Shown here piece after piece: positions 8,797-18,491 of a stretch of 64,000 nucleotides of DNA; the first letter of the stretch is position 1, and each line of letters begins with the position of its first letter. The notes beneath the pieces are model-generated. The model ran no database searches. It was not told the origin of the DNA and was given only the letters and a program-made list of their open reading frames with translations. The DNA is taken from the NCBI GenBank assembly GCA_024635655.1, contig JAGXIL010000024.1, positions 1-64,000 of the forward strand, given 5' to 3'. Source of the DNA: Gillisia sp. (GTDB lineage Bacteria > Bacteroidota > Bacteroidia > Flavobacteriales > Flavobacteriaceae). The position numbers and the translations under genes were made by a program.

Positions 8797-9756
8797 TTAG
8801 TTTGTATTTATTTCCGGTAAAACCTTTTCTATCTGTTCCCTGGAGCTCTTATACCTGTCCGGTAACTGCAGACTGCTTCCTAATTCTTCCACAGTCTCAT
8901 CTGTTGCAAAACCGGGATTATCTGTTGCGATCTCGAAGAGGACTCCGCCGGGTTCCCGGAAGTACAGGGAAAAGAAATAATCCCTGTCGATCTTTTCAGT
9001 AATATCCAACCCATGTCTTATAACCTTTACCCTATACGCCATCAGGGTCTTTTCATCTTTTACCCTAAAGGCCACATGATGATTTGTCCCTCCGGCATTT
9101 AAACCGGCTGCAACCTGAGGTTTTTCGTGCAGGTCTACAATTGCAGCTGTCTCTATGGCATCGGTCTTGAACCGGTGCAGGTTATCTTCCTGCCCCAAAA
9201 ATTTATATCCGAAGATATCGGTAAGGATCGCAGCTGTGGCTTCAATGTCGTTCAGGGTAAGGGTGATATTGTGGAAACCTTTGGTGGCCACTTCCTCCTT
9301 TACTTCTGCTGTCACCCAGGGCTTCCGGTTGTCGTTGGTTTTCGAAACGATCATTTCCAGGTTCAGGCCATCAGGGTCCTGAAAGGGTAGAAATTGTTCC
9401 TCAAATTTTTCTGAAACTTCGCCATGAGAAACATTAAATTTTTCAAACCGCGCTTTCCAGAAATCCAGGCTGCCTGCGGGTACAGAATAGCCTATTTCAG
9501 TGGCCATTCCCGCCCCGTTTACTCCCTGCCGTACCCGTGGCCATGGGAAAAAGGTGAGGATGCCGCCAGGGGTTCCGTTGCCATCTCCAAAATAAAAGTG
9601 ATAGGTCTTGGGGTCATCAAAATTTACCGTTCTTTTTACCATTCTCAGGCCCAGCACTTTGGTGTAGAAGTTGTAATTGCGCTGGGGATCTCCTGCAATA
9701 GCGGTAATGTGGTGTATTCCTAAAATGCTGTTGTCCATAAATCGAGTTTTGTTCAC
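8797..9756 (-). CDS. VOC-family ring-cleaving dioxygenase (MhqO-like)
   Basis: GIHHITAIAGDPQRNYNFYTKVLGLRMVKRTVNFDDP and duplicated VOC modules, LYFREPGGVLFEIATD. Confidence 0.88.
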   Translation of the reverse strand: MNKTRFMDNSILGIHHITAIAGDPQRNYNFYTKVLGLRMVKRTVNFDDPKTYHFYFGDGNGTPGGILTFFPWPRVRQGVNGAGMATEIGYSVPAGSLDFWKARFEKFNVSHGEVSEKFEEQFLPFQDPDGLNLEMIVSKTNDNRKPWVTAEVKEEVATKGFHNITLTLNDIEATAAILTDIFGYKFLGQEDNLHRFKTDAIETAAIVDLHEKPQVAAGLNAGGTNHHVAFRVKDEKTLMAYRVKVIRHGLDITEKIDRDYFFSLYFREPGGVLFEIATDNPGFATDETVEELGSSLQLPDRYKSSREQIEKVLPEINTN

Positions 9757-9910
9757 AAAGTTACCTTCTATAGAATGAAGAAGAGTTGATATAAGTTAAT
9801 AAAAAAAAATGACCTGCTTCCCCGGATTAAGAATTGATTGCGAGCCGGGGAGGGGATGGCGGTAAAAGATCTTTTGGGGAGCTTGATAACTATTTCTTTA
9901 TCTCACCAGG

Positions 9911-9943
9911 AGACCTCACAGATCTTGGAGACCTGTGAGGTCT
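9911..9943. repeat. Imperfect inverted repeat (AGACCTCACA...TGTGAGGTCT)
   Basis: 10-bp arms, related to 8034-8066. Confidence 0.75.
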
Positions 9944-9988
9944 GGCTTTGGGGTTTTCATTCCCATTCCTCTTTTATGGTATATTTAA

Positions 9989-10024
9989 AAAAACAGCCCG
10001 GGAAAATTTTCCCGGGCTGTTTTT
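9989..10024. terminator. Bidirectional intrinsic terminator (36-bp perfect palindrome)
   Basis: AAAAACAGCCCGGGAAAATTTTCCCGGGCTGTTTTT, A tract one side and T tract the other; just 3' of the 10042-10566 gene. Confidence 0.88.
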
Positions 10025-10041
10025 ATCTTTAAATATGGTGC

Positions 10042-10566
10042 TTAATTATTATCTTGTTCAAAAGATGCTTTAAGTCTTTCCTGAAGTTCAGGATCGTTTT
10101 GAAGCTGCATAGCGATCTCCTGGTATCTTTCAAAAGTCATATCCAGGTCAGATACTATGTCTTCCATTTGTTGCTGAAATCCTACCTGTCTCTTGTCAAT
10201 TTCAGTAGAAATATTTTCATACTGCTCTTTTTCTTCATCGGTTGCTTCTACCGGGGTGGCAGGGTCTACCGTTGCCTGGTGTATCTCGTTGAAGCGTTGT
10301 ATCTGCATCCCCTCTTCTTCAACTACTCCTGTGAGTTCCTGCTGAATTTCCTGATTCAACATTCTCATTACCTGAAAAGCCTGGGCAAATTCAGCAAGTT
10401 CTTCATCTGAAACCTCCGTCTGTTGCACTTGAGGTTCCGGGGCGGGAGTCACCTGGGCAAAAGTTGCGGTGCTTCCGAAAGCAAAAAACAGCATGATCGC
10501 TGCAATTCCGTTCAATGTCGTTTTCATAATTATCTTTTTTAATTGATATTTTATTTTGAAACCCAA
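10042..10566 (-). CDS. DUF4168 domain-containing secreted protein
   Basis: Signal peptide and DEELAEFAQAFQVMRMLNQE...MTFERYQEIAMQLQNDPELQERL; likely start at the internal MKTTLNG. Confidence 0.8.
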   Translation of the reverse strand: MGFKIKYQLKKIIMKTTLNGIAAIMLFFAFGSTATFAQVTPAPEPQVQQTEVSDEELAEFAQAFQVMRMLNQEIQQELTGVVEEEGMQIQRFNEIHQATVDPATPVEATDEEKEQYENISTEIDKRQVGFQQQMEDIVSDLDMTFERYQEIAMQLQNDPELQERLKASFEQDNN

Positions 10567-10730
10567 AAATAAAAAGTTTCTGTGGGAGATAATAATTATA
10601 TACTGTTTTCAGGGGAACTTTAGCACCGTTTTAACTGGAAATCAGATGAAAGTTAATTCAATACTAACAATTTGGGCGCTTTTTTGATCCGGAAAAACTT
10701 AGTTTTTCAACTGTTCCTTACGGTTTTATG

Positions 10731-11564
10731 TTATTTTTCAGCCGGATTATCTTTGTTATCGTGGTCATAGGTAACGCCGAGAAAAAACATAAAAATGCCG
10801 TAGCAAATGGTACCTATGGCTACCAGGATAAACGACAAGTGATTCACGTGGTCTCCAAGGAAATTGAAGGCTTTATCTGTATTCACCACATCCCCGGCAT
10901 CTTCAAGGAAACCTGCTTTGATAAAGAAAAAACCAATGATCCCTATGATGATCCCCCTGGCCAGGTATCCTACCCAGGCAAGAGAATGGATCAACTTCTT
11001 GGTGTCTTTTCCAAATTGAGCAATATTTAATCGCTCCTTATATCCCCGGGTTACGCCGTAGTGAAATTGTACAATGGCGGTAAGAGCAATGACTACCCCC
11101 AGGGTAATAATGGCCACATCGCCCCAATTTTTCTGCAACATGCTTCCTACCATCTCACGCTCCTGTGTAGGTTGCCCGTCCTCCTGGATCTGGCTTACCC
11201 CGAAGATCACCATTACTGCAGAATAAGCGATCAAAACATCTGCAATCGAGCTAAGGCCAATGCCCCATCTTCTTAAGATCCCTTTCCACGATCCTCCATA
11301 GTTGTAGGGATCGTTAATTGCCTCATATATACGCCAGGCTATATAGCTCACCGTTCCCAGCAGCACAATCCAGACAAAGATCTTGCCTGCCAGGTAATCA
11401 TACATAAATGCAAGAAGACTTCCTTCATCTGCTCCTCCCTCCTTAATTTGTAAATAGGAGAGGATGGCAATGATTCCAATTGCTGAATAAATTAATCCTG
11501 TGGAAATGCAACCGTAAATAGGTAGATATCTAATATAAAACTTACGCTTTTTGCTTTGAGCCAT
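10731..11564 (-). CDS. DUF1206 domain-containing membrane protein
   Basis: Repeated two-helix units: STGLIYSAIGIIAIL, GYLARGIIIGIIGFFFIKAG, ILVAIGTICYGIFMFF. Confidence 0.85.
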   Translation of the reverse strand: MAQSKKRKFYIRYLPIYGCISTGLIYSAIGIIAILSYLQIKEGGADEGSLLAFMYDYLAGKIFVWIVLLGTVSYIAWRIYEAINDPYNYGGSWKGILRRWGIGLSSIADVLIAYSAVMVIFGVSQIQEDGQPTQEREMVGSMLQKNWGDVAIITLGVVIALTAIVQFHYGVTRGYKERLNIAQFGKDTKKLIHSLAWVGYLARGIIIGIIGFFFIKAGFLEDAGDVVNTDKAFNFLGDHVNHLSFILVAIGTICYGIFMFFLGVTYDHDNKDNPAEK

Positions 11565-11736
11565 GCTTTGCTATTGGAAAATAAAGCTACAAAATTACTG
11601 TAAAACAATTTTAAAAGACCAAAGTCGGGTTTCTGGTCTCACGAGTCCAGCACGATCTTACGACTTCTCCTTTTGAAGCTATAATATATCCCGGAAATTT
11701 GTACTTGATCTTAACAGCCGGTTTCAGGTCATCCTT

Positions 11737-13605
11737 TTAAAATTCCATTACTGAAACTACCTCCAGGGTTAGCGGTTTTCCTACCTTTTCTTCGATCCTG
11801 GCCTTGATGCGTTTCATGTTTCCGGGTTCAATGGCATCTGCGCTTACTAGTTTGACCGAAACCGTAAGTTGCTTTCCAAATCTCACTTTTACATCCTTGA
11901 CCACTACCTCCTCTATTTGAGCACCCTCAAGCGCCCGGGTAATATTTGCCTCCTGGAGAATACGGTCAAAGGAAAGGGAAAGGGGCACCATGACCAGTAC
12001 CACAATTACCAGGGTATAGATAAGTCCCATCTTTGCTCTCTTAAAAGGTGCAAAACCAAGAAATAAAAAGGTGATCCCGGCAAACATGATGATTCCTGCC
12101 AAATTGGTGAGAAACAATAAGAAGGCCCCTGAAAAAACATCCCAGTCCCACCAGCCTATGCCTATTCCGGCAACAGCAAGTGGCGGAACCAGGGCTACGG
12201 CTATAGCCACCCCGGCCAGGCTTTTTGCAATTCCCTGTTCTGCGTGAGCGTAGGCTGCAGCCACCCCGGAAACTACTGCTATTCCCATATCCAGTAGGTT
12301 TGGGGATAACCGCGCTTCTATTTCAGAAGTGAGGATTTCCAGGGGGATGATCATACTTACCCCTGCAGCAAACAGCAGGGAAACAAAAGTGCCCGCTGAA
12401 ATTGTAGTGATGCCCGTTTTGAGCATTTGCGTATCATAACGTACCATGCCCATAGAAAAGGATACAATGGGGGTTATAATAGGGGCAAGGATCATTGCTC
12501 CAATGATCACCGGGGAAGAATTTCCAAAGAGGCCAAAGGTTGCAATTAGCGTTGATAGGATCATCATGATCATAAATGGGGCGGTGATCCGGGCTTTTTC
12601 CCGAAGTACCTTGAACAGTTCCTGAAATTCCTCTGTTGTAGCCCGTGGCAGAAAAGGCAGTTTTCTTTTAATAAGTTCCTCCCGTTTCCTTCCTGATGGT
12701 AATCTATCGGTCTTAAAACTCTTTTTTACTTCGGCTCCCTCTGTTTTAGCAGTGTAAATACTGTCCTGCATAAGGATCAATGCCTCCTTTTGTACGTGTA
12801 GTTCTAATTCGAGTGCAGTATGGCGAATTCCGTCAATGGTAAATTCGATCTCCTGTTCATCCTTGATCCTTAGATTGGAAGTCTTTATTTGTCCTATAAA
12901 AGAGGGGAGTGTATCCATGGGCCTCCTGGCCGGGATAAGGCTGCGCAGTAAAAACCAAAACAATTCTGAAATATTTTGAGGCGCGAGAATGAAAACATGG
13001 AACATTCCGTCATTGATGGCGCTTTGGGAGATCAGCCTTTTTGAAACTACAGAGTTGAGGGGGTGTTCCACCACGATGATCCCAAGCGCTGAGGTTTGAG
13101 CAATTTTTTCATCATCGGCACTAAGAAAGTAGGAGCGGTGGGATAGGGATGGGATCTTACGTATGTTTTTAATAAAGGTCATTGCCTCACTGGTAAAATT
13201 GTTTTTCACCGGTACCTTGGTCAACGCAAACACATTACCAATATTAATTGCCTGAAATACCGGTTTCCCATTGCAAAAAAGCATATCGAGCTTTTGCACC
13301 CCCTTGCTCTCCAGGATCATTCTTATAGCTTCTTCCATTTTACCCGAAATACCCAAACCTTTGGATATGTGGATATTGCCGGGGTGGGGAAGTACTCCAA
13401 CAGGCCAGGGTTTTCCTGCTGCCAGTTCCAGGAAGGTTCGCAAATTCTCATCGTCCAAAAAGGTGATGAATTTTCCTTCCGCATCGGGCTCGAAATCATC
13501 GGGAAAGGGAAAGCTTAAAAGCCGGAACAGGTCCTCCCTAAATAAAGGAACTACATCTTTTTCTACTTGTTCTTGTTCTTCGGAAAGGTGTAGAATATAA
13601 TGCAT
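11737..13605 (-). CDS. DUF389/TIGR00341-like membrane protein with a soluble N-terminal region resembling a lipid-kinase C-terminal domain
   Basis: C-terminal membrane region FGNSSPVIIGAMILAPIITPIVSFSMGMV typical of DUF389; N-terminal region VFQAINIGNV...DGMFHVFILAP...FIGQIKTSNLRI...FTIDGI. Confidence 0.8.
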   Translation of the reverse strand: MHYILHLSEEQEQVEKDVVPLFREDLFRLLSFPFPDDFEPDAEGKFITFLDDENLRTFLELAAGKPWPVGVLPHPGNIHISKGLGISGKMEEAIRMILESKGVQKLDMLFCNGKPVFQAINIGNVFALTKVPVKNNFTSEAMTFIKNIRKIPSLSHRSYFLSADDEKIAQTSALGIIVVEHPLNSVVSKRLISQSAINDGMFHVFILAPQNISELFWFLLRSLIPARRPMDTLPSFIGQIKTSNLRIKDEQEIEFTIDGIRHTALELELHVQKEALILMQDSIYTAKTEGAEVKKSFKTDRLPSGRKREELIKRKLPFLPRATTEEFQELFKVLREKARITAPFMIMMILSTLIATFGLFGNSSPVIIGAMILAPIITPIVSFSMGMVRYDTQMLKTGITTISAGTFVSLLFAAGVSMIIPLEILTSEIEARLSPNLLDMGIAVVSGVAAAYAHAEQGIAKSLAGVAIAVALVPPLAVAGIGIGWWDWDVFSGAFLLFLTNLAGIIMFAGITFLFLGFAPFKRAKMGLIYTLVIVVLVMVPLSLSFDRILQEANITRALEGAQIEEVVVKDVKVRFGKQLTVSVKLVSADAIEPGNMKRIKARIEEKVGKPLTLEVVSVMEF

Positions 13606-13768
13606 ATGATCTGCTGGTGTATTTATGGCTGAAAGATACTAATATTATTGGCCATACTCTTGCTCTGAAAAACTCATTTAAACCGTAAATTCTGCGGAAG
13701 GAGCCTGCTAAAACGGAAGCTTTCCACCGAAAAAATTGGATCAACTTAAAAATTAGAAAAGCGGAACT

Positions 13769-14392
13769 TTAGATAAAGACATTGATGATCTTTAGATGCT
13801 GAAGCAATAATATGGTCTTTGCGTCCTTGATCTCTCCGGAAGCTACTTTCTCCCAGGCTTCCTCAAAATCCATTTCCAGGACTTCAAAATTCTCCTGTTC
13901 CCCATCAGCTCCGCCACCTTCATCCATTTTCTGCTCTTTAGAATATTCAGCTGTAAAAAAATGCATGAGTTCTGTAATTGAACCCGGGGACATATAGGCT
14001 TCGAAGATCTTTTCTGGATTCTTGATCTCATACCCGGTTTCTTCCCTTGCTTCCTTAACCGCACAATCCTCAGGGGAATCCTGTTCCAGTAGCCCCGCGC
14101 AGGCTTCTGTCAAATAACCCCCGAAATTTCCGTTCAAATACGTGGGAAGACGAAATTGCCGGGTAAGGATCACCTTTTTAGTTTGCTTATTATATAACAA
14201 AACAGTGGCTCCGTCTCCTGTATCGTAGCTTTCCCTGGACTGTTCTTCCCACTCCCCATCTTTGTTTTGGAGCTCAAAAGTAAGCTTATTTAAAATTCCC
14301 CAATCCTCTGATAATACTTCCGATTTTCTGACTTTTATAAATTCTTTCAAGATGTTGTTTTTTGCATGTAGTGCCGAAAGTATAAATTTCAC
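13769..14392 (-). CDS. NUDIX hydrolase, NudK-like (GDP-mannose/ADP-sugar pyrophosphatase type)
   Basis: Nudix box AGLLEQDSPEDCAVKEAREETGYEI; VILTRQFRLPTY. Confidence 0.88.
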   Translation of the reverse strand: MKFILSALHAKNNILKEFIKVRKSEVLSEDWGILNKLTFELQNKDGEWEEQSRESYDTGDGATVLLYNKQTKKVILTRQFRLPTYLNGNFGGYLTEACAGLLEQDSPEDCAVKEAREETGYEIKNPEKIFEAYMSPGSITELMHFFTAEYSKEQKMDEGGGADGEQENFEVLEMDFEEAWEKVASGEIKDAKTILLLQHLKIINVFI

Positions 14393-14545
14393 AAGCTCTT
14401 TTTTCTTATTTATAATATCTTTAATAAAAGATTATGCTCTTTCGCATTTACCTTTACCTGCTCCTGATCTAAGCTGAAAATCCGCGGTACCCGATTTGCT
14501 TCCGGAGACCATAAATGATTATCTTTACCTTTAAACGCTCCTGTA

Positions 14546-15001
14546 ATGAAAGGATTTAAGAATGCATTTATTATTATGACTATAATATTGTTCACAAATT
14601 TTTCGTCTGCACAAAATCAGTTCAACTTCAACAAAGACCACGACGCCCTGTTGGTAAAGGATCTTGAGGCAGCTGCCAATTTTTATAAAAATATCCTGAA
14701 GCTGGAAGAAATTCCCAATGGGGGTTTAGGAGACCATATTAGATGGTTTCAACTTCAGGACAAGGTTCAGATCCACCTAATTAAGAGCGATGATGAGATC
14801 TCACAGCATAAAGGAGTTCACATGGCAATCAATACAAATAATCTTAAGGGTTTAATGAAGTATCTGAACTCTAAAAATATTCCCTTTGAAAACTGGCCGG
14901 GGGAGAAAGGAACTACCAATTCCCGCCCCGATGATGTGAAGCAGATCTACCTTCAGGATCCCGATGGTTATTGGATCGAGGTCAATGATAATTCGTTGTA
15001 G
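14546..15001 (+). CDS. VOC/glyoxalase-family protein with signal peptide
   Basis: DHDALLVKDLEAAANFYKNILKLEEI...YLQDPDGYWIEVND. Confidence 0.87.
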   Translation: MKGFKNAFIIMTIILFTNFSSAQNQFNFNKDHDALLVKDLEAAANFYKNILKLEEIPNGGLGDHIRWFQLQDKVQIHLIKSDDEISQHKGVHMAINTNNLKGLMKYLNSKNIPFENWPGEKGTTNSRPDDVKQIYLQDPDGYWIEVNDNSL

Positions 15002-15010
15002 GGTTTGGGG

Positions 15011-15052
15011 AGTGGAGAGTGGAGAGTGGAGAGTGGAGAGTGGAAAGTGGAA
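15011..15052. repeat. Heptanucleotide tandem array (AGTGGAG)x4 + (AGTGGAA)x2
   Basis: Six consecutive 7-mers beginning 10 bp after the stop codon of the VOC gene. Confidence 0.95.
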
Positions 15053-15073
15053 AATTTGGTATTGATTTAAAGC

Positions 15074-15280
15074 GTTAGATGCTGGAACAGGTTCAGTATG
15101 ACGCGTCGATAATAGCTGTAGGAGTTAAAGTGTCCTCCCTCTCGTCACCCTGGATTTATTTCAGGGTCTATTGGGTTAGAACGGGGAACCTGCGAGGAGG
15201 TTGGTAGTAATTAAGAACGTTAGATGCTGAAAGAGTTCAGCATGACGCGTCGAGAATGAGCTAAGTGGCTGTTGTTACCG
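15074..15280. repeat. Second locus of the ~150-bp tandem intergenic repeat
   Basis: GTTAGATGCTG at 15074 and 15219 (145-bp spacing), with TTCAGYATGACGCGTCGA, CGTCACCCTG and TTAGAACGGGG blocks shared with 1830-2235. Confidence 0.8.
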
Positions 15281-15311
15281 GGATATCACGATGATTCTCC
15301 TTTAATATTTA

Positions 15312-16634
15312 CTATTCACATTCAAAACACTTCTCAAGTTCGGGGCTGAGGTCGAGGTCTTCTGAGCCTTTGAGGGGTTCCTCAAGTACTCCTTTTTCCT
15401 GGATAAGGTTCCTGAATTCTACTGCGTGGGCTACAAGGTTGTCCCTTCGGTGTGCGATCTTTTCTGCTATTTCCGGTCCGTCCAGCTCATAAAATGCTTT
15501 GGGCCAGGTGCGCAATGCCGCATATATTTTTTTATCGGTAAGCATTTTCTGAAGATCTTCTGCTTCTTTTATAAAAATCTCTTCAGGAGTATCGTAGAGG
15601 AAATAACGGTCATTTGAATAAACCAAACCTGGCATGTGGTCTATCTCCTTTTCAAAAGGACGTACCAACGGTTCTATACTTTTGTGGGAAAGGATATTCG
15701 GAATTACTCCCTGCAGCTTAAAGAAAACGTTATCCCTGTCACCCGGCAGCGGATGCGCCAATAGCATACTGTCCTTTTCAACCAGGACCCAGCCGTACTG
15801 CTTGGCATGCCGGTCCCAGTCGCCAATGAGCAGGTCAAATAACCGACTTTTTATATATTCGCTTTTGTCTATTTGTAGACGCGCTCCCAGTTCCATTTTT
15901 AATTCCTGAAGGTCGTCTGTCTCCACAAGTTCCTTCACACCTTCAACAGGAGTGGGATTTACCTCTCCTTCTGTTTCCAATTCCAACAGAAAGAGGCGGT
16001 TACCATATTTCTCATTAAAATCTCCCAAAAATTTCTGTTTTGGTACAAATACCGGCCTCGGATATGTATGCAGCACCCCGGCAGCTTCGGCTAAAGCCGC
16101 TGCTGCTACCGCCCCATAAGGATGACTCGCAGAAATGGCGTCTGTAATTATGTTTTCCAGGCCAAGTTTACGGGCGATCTCCGGCACATGGCTATCCGGA
16201 TCTTTGTTGATGCTCCTCAGGCTGTACATAACCCCATCGGAACTTTTTAACTTTAAGGAAGTGGTTTGTGAACCCCCACCTTCTTTAATTATTATCATTC
16301 CGCCGTGCAGGGTGTCCAGGAAAACCACCGGAATTTTAACCGGGGTAGACCAGGCTTCCCTGTAATTCTCTCCCTGCATAGCCTCCTTCAGAAAATTGCC
16401 CCGGTATAAAGTACTGGCAGCAATTAAAACCGAATCATGCTTCCGGAAATTTACTGTTTCCAGGTCCTGCGTATTCAGGATCACAGCGGTGTTTTCTTCA
16501 GACTTTCCTGAAACAGAAAAGTAGACCGCGCCTATAAAAAGGATCATCAGGAATAATAGAAGCCATAGGATTTTCTTCACTTTTAAAGAATTTTCTGTAC
16601 CAACAGAGAAGAAAATTAGTGAATTTTTTGACAA
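15312..16634 (-). CDS. Membrane-anchored protein with HipA/atypical-kinase-like GDWDRH motif
   Basis: N-terminal TM; LFDLLIGDWDRHAKQYGWVLVE then HPLPGDRDNVFF, resembling the GDWDRHxxQWxW region of Bacteroidota kinase-fold proteins. Confidence 0.6.
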   Translation of the reverse strand: MSKNSLIFFSVGTENSLKVKKILWLLLFLMILFIGAVYFSVSGKSEENTAVILNTQDLETVNFRKHDSVLIAASTLYRGNFLKEAMQGENYREAWSTPVKIPVVFLDTLHGGMIIIKEGGGSQTTSLKLKSSDGVMYSLRSINKDPDSHVPEIARKLGLENIITDAISASHPYGAVAAAALAEAAGVLHTYPRPVFVPKQKFLGDFNEKYGNRLFLLELETEGEVNPTPVEGVKELVETDDLQELKMELGARLQIDKSEYIKSRLFDLLIGDWDRHAKQYGWVLVEKDSMLLAHPLPGDRDNVFFKLQGVIPNILSHKSIEPLVRPFEKEIDHMPGLVYSNDRYFLYDTPEEIFIKEAEDLQKMLTDKKIYAALRTWPKAFYELDGPEIAEKIAHRRDNLVAHAVEFRNLIQEKGVLEEPLKGSEDLDLSPELEKCFECE

Positions 16635-16666
16635 TGAGAGAAGGCCGCGATTTTTAAGTTTTAAGA

Positions 16667-17209
16667 TCAGGAGGAACTTCTGTTAAAATCATTCTCACTT
16701 ATGATCTCCCATAATTTGCCATTATGTTTAAGCAGAAATAAACTTTCAGCCTTAAAATCCGCCTCGTATTCTCTGTCTTTAAAATCTTCCCACACCCGCT
16801 GAAAATTCTGCCGCCCAAGATCACGGGTTGCTATGGTAAGATGGGGATGTATGCTGTGCTGCTTATCTTTGGCATGTACAAAAGGAGAAATTCCCTCCTG
16901 CAACCGGTCAAAAAGATTTATAACAGGTTGTTTATTGATAACCTCTGCAAAAATAGCGCGTTGATCAAATCGGCCAAAGCCCGAAATCTTAATTATGAAA
17001 GCCTGCTGTTTTTCAGAAAAACTTTCGAGAAATACCTTTAATTCCTCCTCAATGGGTTCGGGCATTTTGAAAGGCCTTTGCAGGGTGATATGTGCAGGGA
17101 GTTTGAGGGCGTGTTTCATTTGGTACTTTTCCCTCACTTCCTCCTTTAATGATCTTATCTCATCTTTAATCTTCCCCGGAGGAATAAGTGCTACAAAATA
17201 AAGGCTCAT
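16667..17209 (-). CDS. 2'-5' RNA ligase / 2H phosphoesterase family protein
   Basis: Two HxT/S-type motifs: AHITLQRPF and HPHLTIATR. Confidence 0.87.
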   Translation of the reverse strand: MSLYFVALIPPGKIKDEIRSLKEEVREKYQMKHALKLPAHITLQRPFKMPEPIEEELKVFLESFSEKQQAFIIKISGFGRFDQRAIFAEVINKQPVINLFDRLQEGISPFVHAKDKQHSIHPHLTIATRDLGRQNFQRVWEDFKDREYEADFKAESLFLLKHNGKLWEIISENDFNRSSS

Positions 17210-17270
17210 CTTCTGCTAATTTACTATATAAGTTAGCAAAAAATGAGCAATATTTTCAGAAACTAAAATC

Positions 17271-18491
17271 TTAGACCTTAACGGTATCAAAATCCAGCTC
17301 CACCTGGTTTCTTACCAGATCTTCAAATTCTTCCCTTTTTCTTATCAAATGGGCTTCACCGTTATACCAAAGCACCTCGGCGGGACGGTAACGGGAGTTG
17401 TAATTACTGGCCATGGTGAAACAATAGGCGCCGGCGTTGTTAAAAGCCAGCAGGTCTCCTTCTTTGATCTCGGCAATTCTCCTGTTATTTCCGAAGGTGT
17501 CGGTTTCACAGATATATCCCACTACCGAATAGAATCTTGGCTTTCCATCGGGATTGGAGATATTGTGGATTTCATGGTTGGAACCGTAAAGCATGGGCCT
17601 GATCAAATGGTTGAATCCGCTGTCTACCCCTGCAAACACGGTTGAGGTGGTTTGCTTGATGACATTGACTTTGGCGACAAATTTCCCTGCTTCACTCACT
17701 AAAAACTTTCCGGGTTCAAAGGCAAGGGTAAGTTCTCTGCCATATTCTTTACAGAAATCTTTAAACCTTCGGGTAAGTTTTTCTCCGAATTCTTCAATAT
17801 TGGTCTCAATATCGCCGGGCTTGTAAGGCACTTTAAATCCGCTTCCGAAATCGAGGAATTCAAGGTCTTTAAAATGTTTTGCGGTATCGAAAAGAATTTC
17901 AGAAGCATATAAAAACACTTCAATATCAAGGATATCGCTACCGGTGTGCATATGTATCCCGTTGATGTTCATTCCGGTGTTCTCTACAATGCGCAGCAAA
18001 TGCGGAATCTGATGTATCGAGATCCCGAACTTGGAATCGATATGCCCAACCGAAATATTAGTGTTTCCACCTGCCATCACGTGCGGATTGATACGTATAC
18101 AAACCGGAACCTTGGGATGCATCGTTCCGAACTGTTCAAGTATAGAAAGATTATCAATATTGATCTGAACCCCCAGTTTCGTGACTTCTTCAATTTCTTC
18201 AAGGGAAACCCCGTTTGGAGTGTAAATGATGTGAGATGGGTCAAAACCTGCCTTTAGCCCTAATTTCACCTCTTGTATGGAGACGGTATCCAGTCCTGCA
18301 CCCAGGCTTTTCATTAATTTCAGGATTGAAATATTGGAAAGGGCCTTTACTGCATAATTGATCCGCAGGCTTTCAATATTGGAAAATGCGGAAGTCAAAC
18401 GGTCATATTGACTGGTGATCTTTTCAGCATCATATACGTATGCCGGGCTACCAAAGTCGGCTGCAATTTTAATCAGGTCTTGATTGTTCAT
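17271..18491 (-). CDS. lysA: Diaminopimelate decarboxylase
   Basis: PLP fold-type III: INYAVKALSN, HMHTGSDI, LDFGSGF, EPGKFLVSEAG, NNAGAYCFTMASNYNSRYRPAEVL. Confidence 0.95.
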   Translation of the reverse strand: MNNQDLIKIAADFGSPAYVYDAEKITSQYDRLTSAFSNIESLRINYAVKALSNISILKLMKSLGAGLDTVSIQEVKLGLKAGFDPSHIIYTPNGVSLEEIEEVTKLGVQINIDNLSILEQFGTMHPKVPVCIRINPHVMAGGNTNISVGHIDSKFGISIHQIPHLLRIVENTGMNINGIHMHTGSDILDIEVFLYASEILFDTAKHFKDLEFLDFGSGFKVPYKPGDIETNIEEFGEKLTRRFKDFCKEYGRELTLAFEPGKFLVSEAGKFVAKVNVIKQTTSTVFAGVDSGFNHLIRPMLYGSNHEIHNISNPDGKPRFYSVVGYICETDTFGNNRRIAEIKEGDLLAFNNAGAYCFTMASNYNSRYRPAEVLWYNGEAHLIRKREEFEDLVRNQVELDFDTVKV

